From an uncultured Clostridia bacterium (GTDB lineage: Bacteria; Bacillota; Clostridia; Christensenellales; Borkfalkiaceae): a stretch of DNA of 34,758 nt. How positions within the stretch are numbered: position 1 is the first letter of the stretch; each line of letters starts with the position of its first letter. A program made the position numbers and the translations under genes. Shown here piece by piece: positions 1 through 7,206 of this stretch. Location: assembly GCA_905235785.1 (NCBI GenBank), contig CAJOMP010000006.1, positions 1-34,758 of the forward strand, read 5' to 3'. Below the pieces are notes generated by a model, which was not told where the DNA came from, searched no databases, and saw nothing but the letters and a program-made list of their open reading frames with translations.

Positions 1-3
1 CCC

Positions 4-111
4 GTCATTGCGAACCGACCCGCTTGTTGTCATTACGAGCATTGCAAACAGAGACGGGCAAACGAAGTAATCTCAAAGATTGCCGCGCTCGCGTTGCTTG
101 CTCGCAATGAC
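4..111. repeat. Degenerate intergenic inverted-repeat element
   Basis: The sequence opens with GTCATTGCGAAC (4-15), has a variant GTCATTACGAGC at 29-40, and closes with GCTCGCAATGAC (100-111), the inverse complement of the opening. The interior includes GAAGTAATCTCAAAGATTGCC, shortened here to its recognisable core AATCTCAAAGATTGC, before the closing arm. This resembles the non-autonomous, multi-copy intergenic palindromic repeats seen in many bacterial genomes. No coding frame is evident inside it. It has only one copy in this window, so its multi-copy nature is inferred. Confidence 0.55.
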
Positions 112-186
112 TGCACTTTTATTTCTCTTTTCGCATAGGATAAAATAAGCGTAGAAATACGCGAAATTTCAACCAAGGAGAAATAA

Positions 187-729
187 ATGGCAAATTACAA
201 CGTACAAATCACTAACGGCAGCGGCTCACAAATTATGCAAAGCGGGAATTATTCCGTAGGGGTAGTGGCGAGCGGCTATGAAGCGAATACTTTATCGCCC
301 ACTTCCTACACGGTAACGGGTTCTGCGGGTACGGGCAATTTTACGGTATCTGCGTGCGGCGTTTTAACCATCGTTTTTAACGAAACGGGGGCGGCAGGCG
401 GCGCGCCTATAACTTCGGGTTCGGTCGTGATGACCGACAGCACGGGGCAAATAGAGTACGGCTCGCCCGTATCTGTTAACGCAAACGGCGAAGCGGTATT
501 TAACAACGTACCGTTCGATGCGGAAAATCCGTATCACTTATACTTTAAGCAACTTGCGTCCGACGGAAATCACGCGCCCTATCCCGAAGTGTTCGACGTG
601 GGTATGGGGCTTGAAAACCAGACCGAATACGTCTTAAACGAACCCATCTGCGAACAGAATTTCACGCTTACCGACGAAAATTACGGTTTTCCCGTGGCAG
701 ACGCGATTTTGAGTTTTGTAGGTGAGTAA
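187..729 (+). CDS. Unknown protein, beta-rich, prealbumin-like segment; shares C-terminal motif with next gene
   Basis: I do not recognise a named family. The 180-residue product has no signal peptide or membrane segment. It is rich in Gly, Ser, Thr, Val and Asn. Residues about 57-115 read like a prealbumin/Cna-B-type beta sandwich: a GVLTIVFNETG strand, then SGSVVMTDSTG, then NANGEAVFNNVPF. The C-terminus (NFTLTDENYGFPVADAILSF) closely matches the C-terminus of the next protein. The start is supported by AAGGAG at 175-180, six bases before the ATG. The stop overlaps the next start (TAATG), so the two are probably translationally coupled. A structural or surface-associated role is only a guess, because no export signal is present. 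Confidence 0.75.
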   Translation: MANYNVQITNGSGSQIMQSGNYSVGVVASGYEANTLSPTSYTVTGSAGTGNFTVSACGVLTIVFNETGAAGGAPITSGSVVMTDSTGQIEYGSPVSVNANGEAVFNNVPFDAENPYHLYFKQLASDGNHAPYPEVFDVGMGLENQTEYVLNEPICEQNFTLTDENYGFPVADAILSFVGE

Positions 730-1079
730 TGAAAGTACGGCTTAACTTTTCGGTATCCGAAAACGCTTTGCCCGCCCTTCTCATAATCAGGAGTTTTGAC
801 GGCAGGCTGATTTTGTACAAAAGAGTTTACGAAAGGCGGAATTTTTTGTGTTTTTGTTCGGAACACAGAAACCTTATAATCACCGTGCGACCGTATAATG
901 CCGATTTTTACGAGCAGTCTTATTTTATAAAATTCGGGTGTCGCCCGTGTTATAATTTAAGGCTTAACTTTAATTTTACGGCTATAAATACGGGGGCAAT
1001 ACAGACTTTTTATCTTTTTGACGAAAATTATTTGTTTCCGATAGAAAGGGCTACTCTTTTCTTTTCGGGCGGCGGTTAA
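729..1079 (+). CDS. Unknown protein paired with the preceding gene
   Basis: The product is 116 residues of unknown function, starting on the base where the previous stop ends (TAATG). It has no membrane segment but is unusually rich in Phe, Tyr, Leu and Arg with four Cys. Segments such as LIIRSFDGRLILYKRVY and NLIITVRPY alternate like beta strands. The last residues (TFYLFDENYLFPIERATLFF) repeat the terminal pattern of the upstream protein: F-x-L-x-DENY-x-FP-x3-A-x-L-x-F. A strong terminator follows at 1123, so this is the last gene of its operon. The two proteins may be diverged relatives or may present the same tail to a common partner. Confidence 0.7.
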   Translation: MKVRLNFSVSENALPALLIIRSFDGRLILYKRVYERRNFLCFCSEHRNLIITVRPYNADFYEQSYFIKFGCRPCYNLRLNFNFTAINTGAIQTFYLFDENYLFPIERATLFFSGGG

Positions 1080-1122
1080 ACGGTTTATGCTTTGCGATAG
1101 TTTTTTAACTGTCCGACAAGCG

Positions 1123-1160
1123 TCCGCGCGGGGAGCGCGTCTCCCCGCGCGGATATTTTT
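1123..1160 (+). terminator. Rho-independent terminator of the two-gene unit
   Basis: A perfect 12-bp GC-rich stem TCCGCGCGGGGA (1123-1134) pairs with 1142-1153 across a 7-base loop and is followed by TATTTTT. Confidence 0.85.
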
Positions 1161-1200
1161 AAATTCCGAAAAGTTTTGATAAAAAAATACCCGTTTTAGG

Positions 1201-1229
1201 TTGAAAAATTTTTCGTTTTAGTGTACAAT
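1201..1229 (+). promoter_or_regulatory. Sigma-A type promoter for ppdK
   Basis: TTGAAA (1201-1206) and TACAAT (1224-1229) are separated by 17 bases. The predicted transcript start near 1236 gives a leader of about 54 bases, with AGGAG at 1277-1281 ahead of the ATG at 1290. Confidence 0.7.
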
Positions 1230-1289
1230 ATGTAAGGTTGTTTTTATGCGACTTAAAATCGAAAATCTATATATATAGGAGAACACTAA

Positions 1290-3929
1290 ATGAAGTACGT
1301 TTACCTTTTCAGCGAAGGCAATGCGAAAATGCGTGAAATTCTCGGCGGCAAAGGCGCAAACCTTGCCGAGATGACGAACATCGGGCTTCCCGTTCCGCAA
1401 GGCTTTACCATTTCTACCGAAGCCTGCACCAAGTATTACGACGACGGCAGGCAGATTAACGATTCCATCCGCGCGGAAATTATGGAATACGTTGCAAAAC
1501 TCGAAGATATTACCGGCAAAAAGTTCGGCGACAAGGAAAATCCCTTGCTCGTTTCTGTTCGTTCCGGCGCGCGCGCGTCTATGCCCGGTATGATGGACAC
1601 TATATTAAATCTCGGCTTAAACGAAGAAGTCGTCGAAGTCCTTGCCGCTAAATCCGGCAATCCCAGATGGGCTTGGGACTGCTATCGCAGATTTATTCAG
1701 ATGTATTCCGACGTCGTTATGGAAGTCGGTAAAAAATACTTTGAAAAACTTATCGACGCAATGAAAGAGAAAAAGGGCGTCGTTTACGACGTCGATTTAA
1801 CCGCCGACGACTTAAAAGAACTCGCTAACCAGTTCAAAGCGGAATATAAAAAACAGATAGGCGCGGACTTCCCGAAAGACCCCAAAGAACAACTCTTCGG
1901 CGCGATAAAAGCGGTTTTCCGTTCGTGGGACAACCCCAGAGCCAACATTTACAGAATGGATCACGATATCCCGTACAGTTGGGGAACGGCTGTCAACGTT
2001 CAGATGATGGCGTTCGGCAATATGGGCGACGATTGCGGCACGGGCGTTGCGTTTACGCGTAACCCCGCGACGGGCGAAAAGGGACTTATGGGCGAATTCC
2101 TTATGAACGCGCAGGGCGAAGACGTCGTTGCCGGCGTTCGTACCCCGATGCCTATTTCTCAGATGAAAGAAGTGTTGCCCGAAGTCTACAACCAGTTCCT
2201 TAAAGTTTGCGAAACGCTCGAAAACCATTACAGAGATATGCAGGATATGGAATTCACCATTGAAAAGGGCAAACTCTTTATGTTGCAGACCAGAAACGGC
2301 AAGCGTACCGCGGCGGCGGCTATCCGTATCGCCTGCGACCTTATGGACGAAGGTATGATAACCGAAGAAGAAGCGCTTTTGCAGATAGACGCGAAAACGC
2401 TCGATATGTTGTTGCATCCCACTTTCGACGCAAAAGACCTTAAAACAGCGGATAAAGAAAACGTTGTCGGCAAAGGTATTGCGGCGTCGCCGGGCGCGGC
2501 TGCGGGTACTATCGTATTCACCAGCGAAGACGCCGTTAACGAAGGCAAAAAAGGCAAAAAAGTTATTCTCGTTCGTTTAGAAACTTCGCCCGAAGATATC
2601 GAAGGTATGAAATACGCGCAAGGTATTTTGACCGTGCGCGGCGGACAGACTTCTCACGCGGCGGTTGTTGCGCGCGGTATGGGTACTTGCTGCGTTTCCG
2701 GTTGCGGCGACATCAAAATGCACGAAGAAGAAAAGTATTTCGAACTCGCGGGAAAGACTTTCAAAGAAGGCGACGAACTCTCGCTCGACGGCTCTACGGG
2801 TAAGATTTACGACAAGGCTATTAAAACCGTTCCCGTCGATCCCAACAGCGGATACTTCGGCAGAATTATGAAACTTGCCGACAAGTATAAAGCGCTTGGC
2901 GTAAGAACCAACGCGGATACTCCCGAAGACGCGCAGCGCGCTGCCGATCTCGGCGCGCAGGGTATCGGACTTTGCCGTACGGAGCATATGTTCTTCGGTC
3001 CGGGCAGAATCGATAAATTCCGCGAAATGATTTGTTCCGAAACGGTAGAAGAGAGAAAGAAAGCGCTTGCAAATATCGAACCGATGCAACAAGCGGACTT
3101 CGAAGGGCTTATGGAAGCCTTAAAAGGTCAGCCCGTTACCATCAGATTTTTAGACCCGCCGCTCCACGAATTCGTTCCTACTGCGGATATGGATTTGGAA
3201 GCGCTTGCGAAAGCAAAAGGTAAATCCGTTTCGGAAATCAAACTTTTGTGCGACTCTTTGCACGAATTCAACCCGATGATGGGACACCGCGGATGCCGTT
3301 TGGCGGTAACTTATCCGGAAATCGCGGAAATGCAGACGAAAGCCGTTATCAAAGCGGCGATAAATGTTCAGAAACGCCATCCCGACTGGAAGGTCGTTCC
3401 CGAAATAATGATACCGCTCGTCGGCGAAGTCAAGGAACTTGCGTTCTGCAAAAAGACGGTTGTCGAAACTGCCGACGCGCTCATTAAAGAAGCGGGCGTC
3501 GCTATCAAGTATCAGGTCGGCACTATGATTGAAATCCCGCGCGCGGCTTTAACTGCCGACGAGATTGCAAAAGAAGCGGAATTCTTCTGCTTCGGTACTA
3601 ACGACTTAACGCAGATGACTTTCGGATTTAGCCGCGACGACGCAGGTAAATTCTTGCCGTCCTATTACGAAGCGAAGATTTACGAGTCCGACCCGTTCGC
3701 AAGGCTCGATACAAAGGGCGTCGGTAAACTTATGGAAATGGCGGTCAAAATGGGTCATACGGAGAGAAACGATATCCATTGCGGTATCTGCGGCGAACAC
3801 GGCGGCGATCCTTCGTCGATTGAGTTCTGCCATGCGATAGGTCTTGATTACGTTTCCTGTTCGCCTTTCCGTGTTCCGATTGCTCGTCTTGCCGCTGCAC
3901 AGGCAAACATTAAAAATCCCAGAAAATAA
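1290..3929 (+). CDS. ppdK: Pyruvate, phosphate dikinase
   Basis: This cytosolic enzyme interconverts pyruvate + ATP + Pi and phosphoenolpyruvate + AMP + PPi, linking glycolysis and gluconeogenesis. The 879-residue length is normal for bacterial PPDK. The N-terminal ATP-grasp domain begins with GGKGANLAEM. The central phosphohistidine domain carries GGQTSHAAVVARGMG, with the swivelling catalytic His at residue 456. The C-terminal TIM barrel carries GTNDLTQMTFGFSRDD and GICGEHGGDP, whose Cys (about 834) is the expected general acid. AGGAG sits eight bases before the ATG. The gene is monocistronic, with its own promoter and a strong terminator. No PPDK regulatory kinase/phosphatase gene is adjacent. 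Confidence 0.97.
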   Translation: MKYVYLFSEGNAKMREILGGKGANLAEMTNIGLPVPQGFTISTEACTKYYDDGRQINDSIRAEIMEYVAKLEDITGKKFGDKENPLLVSVRSGARASMPGMMDTILNLGLNEEVVEVLAAKSGNPRWAWDCYRRFIQMYSDVVMEVGKKYFEKLIDAMKEKKGVVYDVDLTADDLKELANQFKAEYKKQIGADFPKDPKEQLFGAIKAVFRSWDNPRANIYRMDHDIPYSWGTAVNVQMMAFGNMGDDCGTGVAFTRNPATGEKGLMGEFLMNAQGEDVVAGVRTPMPISQMKEVLPEVYNQFLKVCETLENHYRDMQDMEFTIEKGKLFMLQTRNGKRTAAAAIRIACDLMDEGMITEEEALLQIDAKTLDMLLHPTFDAKDLKTADKENVVGKGIAASPGAAAGTIVFTSEDAVNEGKKGKKVILVRLETSPEDIEGMKYAQGILTVRGGQTSHAAVVARGMGTCCVSGCGDIKMHEEEKYFELAGKTFKEGDELSLDGSTGKIYDKAIKTVPVDPNSGYFGRIMKLADKYKALGVRTNADTPEDAQRAADLGAQGIGLCRTEHMFFGPGRIDKFREMICSETVEERKKALANIEPMQQADFEGLMEALKGQPVTIRFLDPPLHEFVPTADMDLEALAKAKGKSVSEIKLLCDSLHEFNPMMGHRGCRLAVTYPEIAEMQTKAVIKAAINVQKRHPDWKVVPEIMIPLVGEVKELAFCKKTVVETADALIKEAGVAIKYQVGTMIEIPRAALTADEIAKEAEFFCFGTNDLTQMTFGFSRDDAGKFLPSYYEAKIYESDPFARLDTKGVGKLMEMAVKMGHTERNDIHCGICGEHGGDPSSIEFCHAIGLDYVSCSPFRVPIARLAAAQANIKNPRK

Positions 3930-3960
3930 GGTTTTTGAAAGGGTAATAAGTTTTGTGAGC

Positions 3961-3999
3961 CTTTCGCCCCGCCGAAAAATCGGCGGGGCGGAAGTTTTT
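3961..3999 (+). terminator. Terminator after ppdK
   Basis: A 15-bp stem (3961-3975 with 3980-3994, one G-T pair) closes on an AAAA loop and is followed by TTTTT at 3995-3999. The T-run lies only on the plus-strand side, so it chiefly terminates ppdK. Confidence 0.9.
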
Positions 4000-4003
4000 G
4001 TAT

Positions 4004-4744
4004 CTATTCGTAAGTTTCGGGGAGAAATTTTCTGTAACGCACGGGCATTAAATTGTCCTGCTGTTTTTTGTTTCTTCGTTCTTTGATATTTACCGCTTTA
4101 TAGTAGTTTTTCCAAAGGTTTTCCCACGCAGTTTCGTTTTTGGAAAGTTCTAAAACCGCTTGACTTTCGGTTGTCATTATTTTAAATCTTTGTCCGTCGG
4201 AAACGCCGACTTTATTTCGCTTTACGTCGTGAATAATAAACGGTACGCCGGAAAGCCTTGCTACAAAGTGCGGGCATAAAATACCCGTAATATCGTTATC
4301 GGGCGAATAGGGCGCGTAAAGTATGCCGCGCGCGGTTTCTTTAAAGCGTATAAAACCCGTACACTTGTGTGTTTCCCAAGACACTTTTTTTGTCGTATCC
4401 AAAAAAGTCGCAACAGTCTTATCTGCGAGCATAGTTATTATATTTCGCTTTTGTTGTAACGTCATATAACAAAAATCGAACGCAATTTTAAGCGCGTTAT
4501 CGTTGCACGATAAAAGACATATTTTAACGCTGTTTACTACCGTTTCGCCGCCGAATTTTTTTAAAGCGCTATAAACACGCCGCGCTTTACTTTCTTCGCT
4601 GTCTATCTTTATATAACAATCGGTAAAATTTTTTATGCAATTTCCGCGTTCAAAAATCCTGTCGGGCAAAATGTTTTCGGTAAAGGCGTAAAACAGAGCG
4701 GAGCATAGCCCCGTAAAAGTTCTATCCGTTAAAAAAACTGTCAT
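4004..4744 (-). CDS. Putative DNA metabolism/repair protein of the TIGR03915 type
   Basis: The 246-residue soluble protein fits the family that accompanies, or is fused in other bacteria to, uracil-DNA-glycosylase-like proteins and is genetically linked to the radical SAM protein encoded just upstream. Visible features are the opening VFLTDRTFTGLCSALFYAF, a central WETHKCTGFIRF segment and FVARLSGVPFIIHDVKR, a pattern I associate with TIGR03915/DUF4130. The C-terminus ends with WKNYYKAVNIKERRN followed by LMPVRYRKFLPE. It starts on ATGA, overlapping the upstream gene by four bases, so the pair is translationally coupled. The biochemical reaction is not established; a DNA-repair role is family-level inference. 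Confidence 0.85.
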   Translation of the reverse strand: MTVFLTDRTFTGLCSALFYAFTENILPDRIFERGNCIKNFTDCYIKIDSEESKARRVYSALKKFGGETVVNSVKICLLSCNDNALKIAFDFCYMTLQQKRNIITMLADKTVATFLDTTKKVSWETHKCTGFIRFKETARGILYAPYSPDNDITGILCPHFVARLSGVPFIIHDVKRNKVGVSDGQRFKIMTTESQAVLELSKNETAWENLWKNYYKAVNIKERRNKKQQDNLMPVRYRKFLPETYE

Positions 4745-5997
4745 AATTCACCGTTTAACGCGGAAAGCGCCGCGTCCGTATTATCGAACATCGAAAGTTG
4801 TTGCGCGCGTGCCGACGCGTCGCCCGCCGCAAGAAGTCGCCCTATACCGTATTCGTTTTTGCAACCTATAAACTTTCCGTTGCAAGTGATAAAATGCATA
4901 GCCCGTTTAAGAACTACGCGCAGTCTTTTAAGCGCGTCGAAATCGAGTTTAACGTGTTTTCTCGCGAGCAGTATTTTCGACGCGGATTTTACGCCCACCC
5001 CCGGAACTCTTAAAAGCATATCGAGCGGCGCGCTGTTTATTTCTACGGGGAAAAGGTCGAGATGTTTCAATGCCCAAGCGCATTTAGGGTCGTATTCGAG
5101 AGATAAGTTGCCGTCGTTTTCCGTTATTTCGCCCGCGGTAAATCCGTAATAACGCAAAAGCCAGTCCGCCTGATAAAGCCTGTGTTCCCGTATTTTGGGA
5201 GCGGGAGTATAGGGTAAAAGCGTTGTGTCGAAATTCGTAGGCATATAAGACGAGTAATATACTCGTTTTAACTTGTAATTCGAGTATAAATATTCGGTCA
5301 GTTTGAGTATGTGCGCGTCGCTTTCGGGCGACGCGCCGATTATCATTTGCGTGGTCTGACCCGCGGGCAGAAAATCGCGGCGACGCTTAAAAGGACTTTC
5401 GTAGTATTTATCGAGCGCAAGCGCTTTCATGGGCGCGACTATCGCGGTTTTGCTCTTTTGCGGCGCGAGAAGTTTAAGGCTGGTTTCGGACGGCAGTTCG
5501 ATATTGAAACTCATACGGTCGACAAGCAGCCCTGCCGCTTCTATAAGCGACTTGTCGGCGGACGGTATGCCTTTTAAATGAATATATCCGTTAAAATGAT
5601 AGTCTTTGCGTAGTTTATATGCGGTAAGATACAGCATTTCCATCGTATAGTCGGGATTTTTTACGATTGCGGAAGATAAGAATAAACCTTCTATATAATT
5701 TCTTTTGTAAAACGCCATAACGAGTTCGCATATTTCGTCGGGGGTTGCGGTAGCGCGTGCAACGTCGTTTGTCGCACGGTTTACGCAGTATTTGCAGTCG
5801 TAAACGCAATCGTTAGACATAAGCATTTTAAGAAGGGAAATGCACCGCCCGTCCTGCGTGTAAGAGTGGCATATTCCCGCAAAATGCGCGTTTCCTATTT
5901 CGCCGAACTTGTTTTGCCGCTTTGACCCCGAAGAAGAACAGGACACGTCGTACTTTGCGCCTTCGGTTAAAATACAAAGCCTTTTTTCGTCAATCAT
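4741..5997 (-). CDS. Radical SAM putative DNA repair/modification protein (TIGR03916 type)
   Basis: The 418-residue protein carries the radical SAM cluster motif CVYDCKYC (Cys64, Cys68, Cys71) and an earlier set of family cysteines (SCSSSG, GICHSYTQDGRCISLL). Its C-terminal half holds a helix-hairpin-helix DNA-binding motif, LLRVPGVGVKSASKILLAR. This architecture matches the radical SAM protein that is the partner of TIGR03915. An in-frame TTG at 6051 would add 18 residues, but a good promoter (TTGACT/TACAAT) lies inside that extension, so I start at the ATG at 5997. GGTG a few bases upstream is a weak ribosome site. The substrate is unknown; action on DNA is inferred from the HhH motif and the partner. 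Confidence 0.88.
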   Translation of the reverse strand: MIDEKRLCILTEGAKYDVSCSSSGSKRQNKFGEIGNAHFAGICHSYTQDGRCISLLKMLMSNDCVYDCKYCVNRATNDVARATATPDEICELVMAFYKRNYIEGLFLSSAIVKNPDYTMEMLYLTAYKLRKDYHFNGYIHLKGIPSADKSLIEAAGLLVDRMSFNIELPSETSLKLLAPQKSKTAIVAPMKALALDKYYESPFKRRRDFLPAGQTTQMIIGASPESDAHILKLTEYLYSNYKLKRVYYSSYMPTNFDTTLLPYTPAPKIREHRLYQADWLLRYYGFTAGEITENDGNLSLEYDPKCAWALKHLDLFPVEINSAPLDMLLRVPGVGVKSASKILLARKHVKLDFDALKRLRVVLKRAMHFITCNGKFIGCKNEYGIGRLLAAGDASARAQQLSMFDNTDAALSALNGEL

Positions 5998-6017
5998 TTT
6001 ATCACCGCCATAAATAT

Positions 6018-6047
6018 ATTGTAATACTCCTGTGTGTAAAAAGTCAA
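6018..6047 (-). promoter_or_regulatory. Promoter of the radical SAM / TIGR03915 pair
   Basis: On the minus strand TTGACT (6047-6042) and TACAAT (6023-6018) are 18 bases apart. The predicted start near 6011 leaves a leader of about 14 bases before the ATG at 5997 and argues against the upstream TTG start. Confidence 0.6.
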
Positions 6048-6095
6048 ACAAATGTTCGGATTTTTAAAAAATTTGTGGCAAAATTTTTATAAACG

Positions 6096-6124
6096 TTGAC
6101 ATATAAAAGCGTGTGTTGTAAAAT
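6096..6124 (+). promoter_or_regulatory. Promoter of the PPC-domain gene
   Basis: TTGACA (6096-6101) and TAAAAT (6119-6124) are 17 bases apart. It diverges from the minus-strand promoter at 6018-6047, so about 50 bases of DNA serve both directions. Confidence 0.7.
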
Positions 6125-6155
6125 TAAAAAAACGTAAAAGGACGGGCGCAGAATT

Positions 6156-6575
6156 ATGGAATATAAAAGATATGAAAACGTTATTGCATTAAGGCTGGAT
6201 AAAGGCGACGATATAACGGAAAGCGTTTATAGAATAGCGGAAAAAGAAAACGTTAAATTTGCAAACGTGTCGGGGATAGGCGCGACGGATGATTTTACCG
6301 TCGGGGTTTTCGATATAGCGAAACAGGAATACGAAAAATACGACTTTCGCGGTAATCACGAAATAAATTCGCTTGTCGGCAATATAACCGAAAAGGACGG
6401 AAAGCCGTATATACATTTGCATATAACCGCCACGGGAAAGGATTGTAAGGTAGTCGGCGGGCATTTAGTAAAAGGCATAATTTCTTTAACGGGCGAAATA
6501 ATAATTACGGTAACGGACGGCAAAATATCGAGAGAATTTGACGAAACTCTCGGCATCAACCGCTGGAAATTTTAG
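6156..6575 (+). CDS. PPC (DUF296) domain protein
   Basis: The 139-residue product is a single PPC/PCC (plants and prokaryotes conserved, DUF296) domain. The N-terminus (RLDKGDDITESVYRIAEKEN) and ANVSGIGATDDFTVGVFD are typical. The conserved His-rich metal/ligand region is HLHITATGKDCKVVGGHL. Free-standing bacterial members form trimers and are often called DNA-binding, although no DNA target is known for most. AAAGGAC sits about 12 bases before the ATG. The gene has its own promoter and terminator, so it is monocistronic. Its function here is unknown. Confidence 0.88.
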   Translation: MEYKRYENVIALRLDKGDDITESVYRIAEKENVKFANVSGIGATDDFTVGVFDIAKQEYEKYDFRGNHEINSLVGNITEKDGKPYIHLHITATGKDCKVVGGHLVKGIISLTGEIIITVTDGKISREFDETLGINRWKF

Positions 6576-6593
6576 AAAAGATTTATAAACCAA

Positions 6594-6637
6594 CTTCCGC
6601 CCGCGATTTTAATCGCGGGCGGAAGTATTTTATTTTT
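6594..6637. terminator. Bidirectional terminator between convergent genes
   Basis: A perfect 15-bp stem CTTCCGCCCGCGATT (6594-6608) pairs with 6611-6625. It is followed on the plus strand by TATTTTATTTTTT. It sits between the PPC gene stop (6575) and the stop of the minus-strand regulator (6630), so it can serve both. Confidence 0.85.
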
Positions 6638-6842
6638 TCAATCCTAAAATTTCGTCGGCGGACACTTCGAGAATATCGCAAAGATTTGCAAAAGTATCGA
6701 GCGCGGGATATACGTCAATTCTCGTATATTTACTGACCGTTGACGGATTTATTCCGAGTTTTTCGGCTATTTCTTTTTGAGAATAACGCGAGTTGTTTAT
6801 TTCTTCCCGCAATCTTTTCTGAATATCCTTTAACTCTATCAT
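6630..6842 (-). CDS. XRE/Cro-type helix-turn-helix regulator
   Basis: From the ATG at 6842 the product is 70 residues, essentially one HTH_3 domain: YSQKEIAEKLGINPSTVSKY is the helix-turn-helix, followed by PALDTFANLCDILEVSADEI, the conserved third and fourth helices. There is no ligand or oligomerisation domain. An in-frame TTG at 6881 would add 13 residues, but it overlaps operator-like DNA and the likely promoter, so I prefer the ATG. That ATG lacks a Shine-Dalgarno site and the transcript may be nearly leaderless, as for some phage-type repressors. It is divergent from the 6961-8471 genes and probably represses them and itself. Confidence 0.85.
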   Translation of the reverse strand: MIELKDIQKRLREEINNSRYSQKEIAEKLGINPSTVSKYTRIDVYPALDTFANLCDILEVSADEILGLKK

Positions 6843-6853
6843 AAAAAAATAAT

Positions 6854-6904
6854 AGCATAATATGCCTTTTTTGTTTGACAAAAGGCATAATGTGCCTGTA
6901 TACT
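6854..6904. promoter_or_regulatory. Divergent promoters with two operator-like repeats
   Basis: On the plus strand TTGACA (6875-6880) and TATACT (6899-6904) with an 18-base spacer form a promoter for the gene at 6961. On the minus strand TTGTCA (6881-6876) and TATGCT (6859-6854) with a 16-base spacer could drive the regulator. Two 14-base repeats, AGCATAATATGCCT (6854-6867) and GGCATAATGTGCCT (6884-6897), are identical at 12 positions, partly palindromic, and 30 bases apart. One covers the minus -10 box and the other fills the plus spacer. This is a classic arrangement for repression by the adjacent HTH protein. Binding is inferred. Confidence 0.6.
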
Positions 6905-6960
6905 GTACTCAATTAGCGTGTGAAATATAAAAAGTTTTATGATTTGGGTGTTTTTACAAA

Positions 6961-7206
6961 ATGAAATATGATTATTACGAAATAAAATATCTGGAAAAAG
7001 AGCACGCCGCAATTTGGATTTATCGCTTACAAAAAGAGCAACAATATTTATACATAAAATTAAGAAAACGCTGTCCTGAAAAGATTTTCAATATTCCGAT
7101 ACAAATGCAAAACGGAAATTTGCACAATGTTAAATTTGTAAGCCTTTCCGATATAGAAGAATTAAAACAACGCGATTACCGCTTAGAGCAGAGAAAAAAG
7201 AAATGA
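6961..7206 (+). CDS. Small unknown protein upstream of nuclease-like gene
   Basis: The 81-residue product has no recognised family. It is rich in Lys, Arg, Glu, Gln and Tyr, with no membrane segment. The C-terminus (EELKQRDYRLEQRKKK) is strongly basic and probably helical. The ATG follows a weak GGGTG about ten bases upstream. Its last four bases (ATGA) overlap the start of the nuclease-like gene, so the two are coupled. The operator-bearing promoter upstream suggests regulated expression. It could be an inhibitor, adaptor or immunity-type partner of the nuclease, but nothing in the sequence proves this. Confidence 0.65.
   Translation: MKYDYYEIKYLEKEHAAIWIYRLQKEQQYLYIKLRKRCPEKIFNIPIQMQNGNLHNVKFVSLSDIEELKQRDYRLEQRKKK

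Noticed and set aside
1812..2417. 201-residue minus-strand frame inside ppdK
   Set aside because: Shadow of the ppdK codon pattern; no ribosome site or family resemblance.
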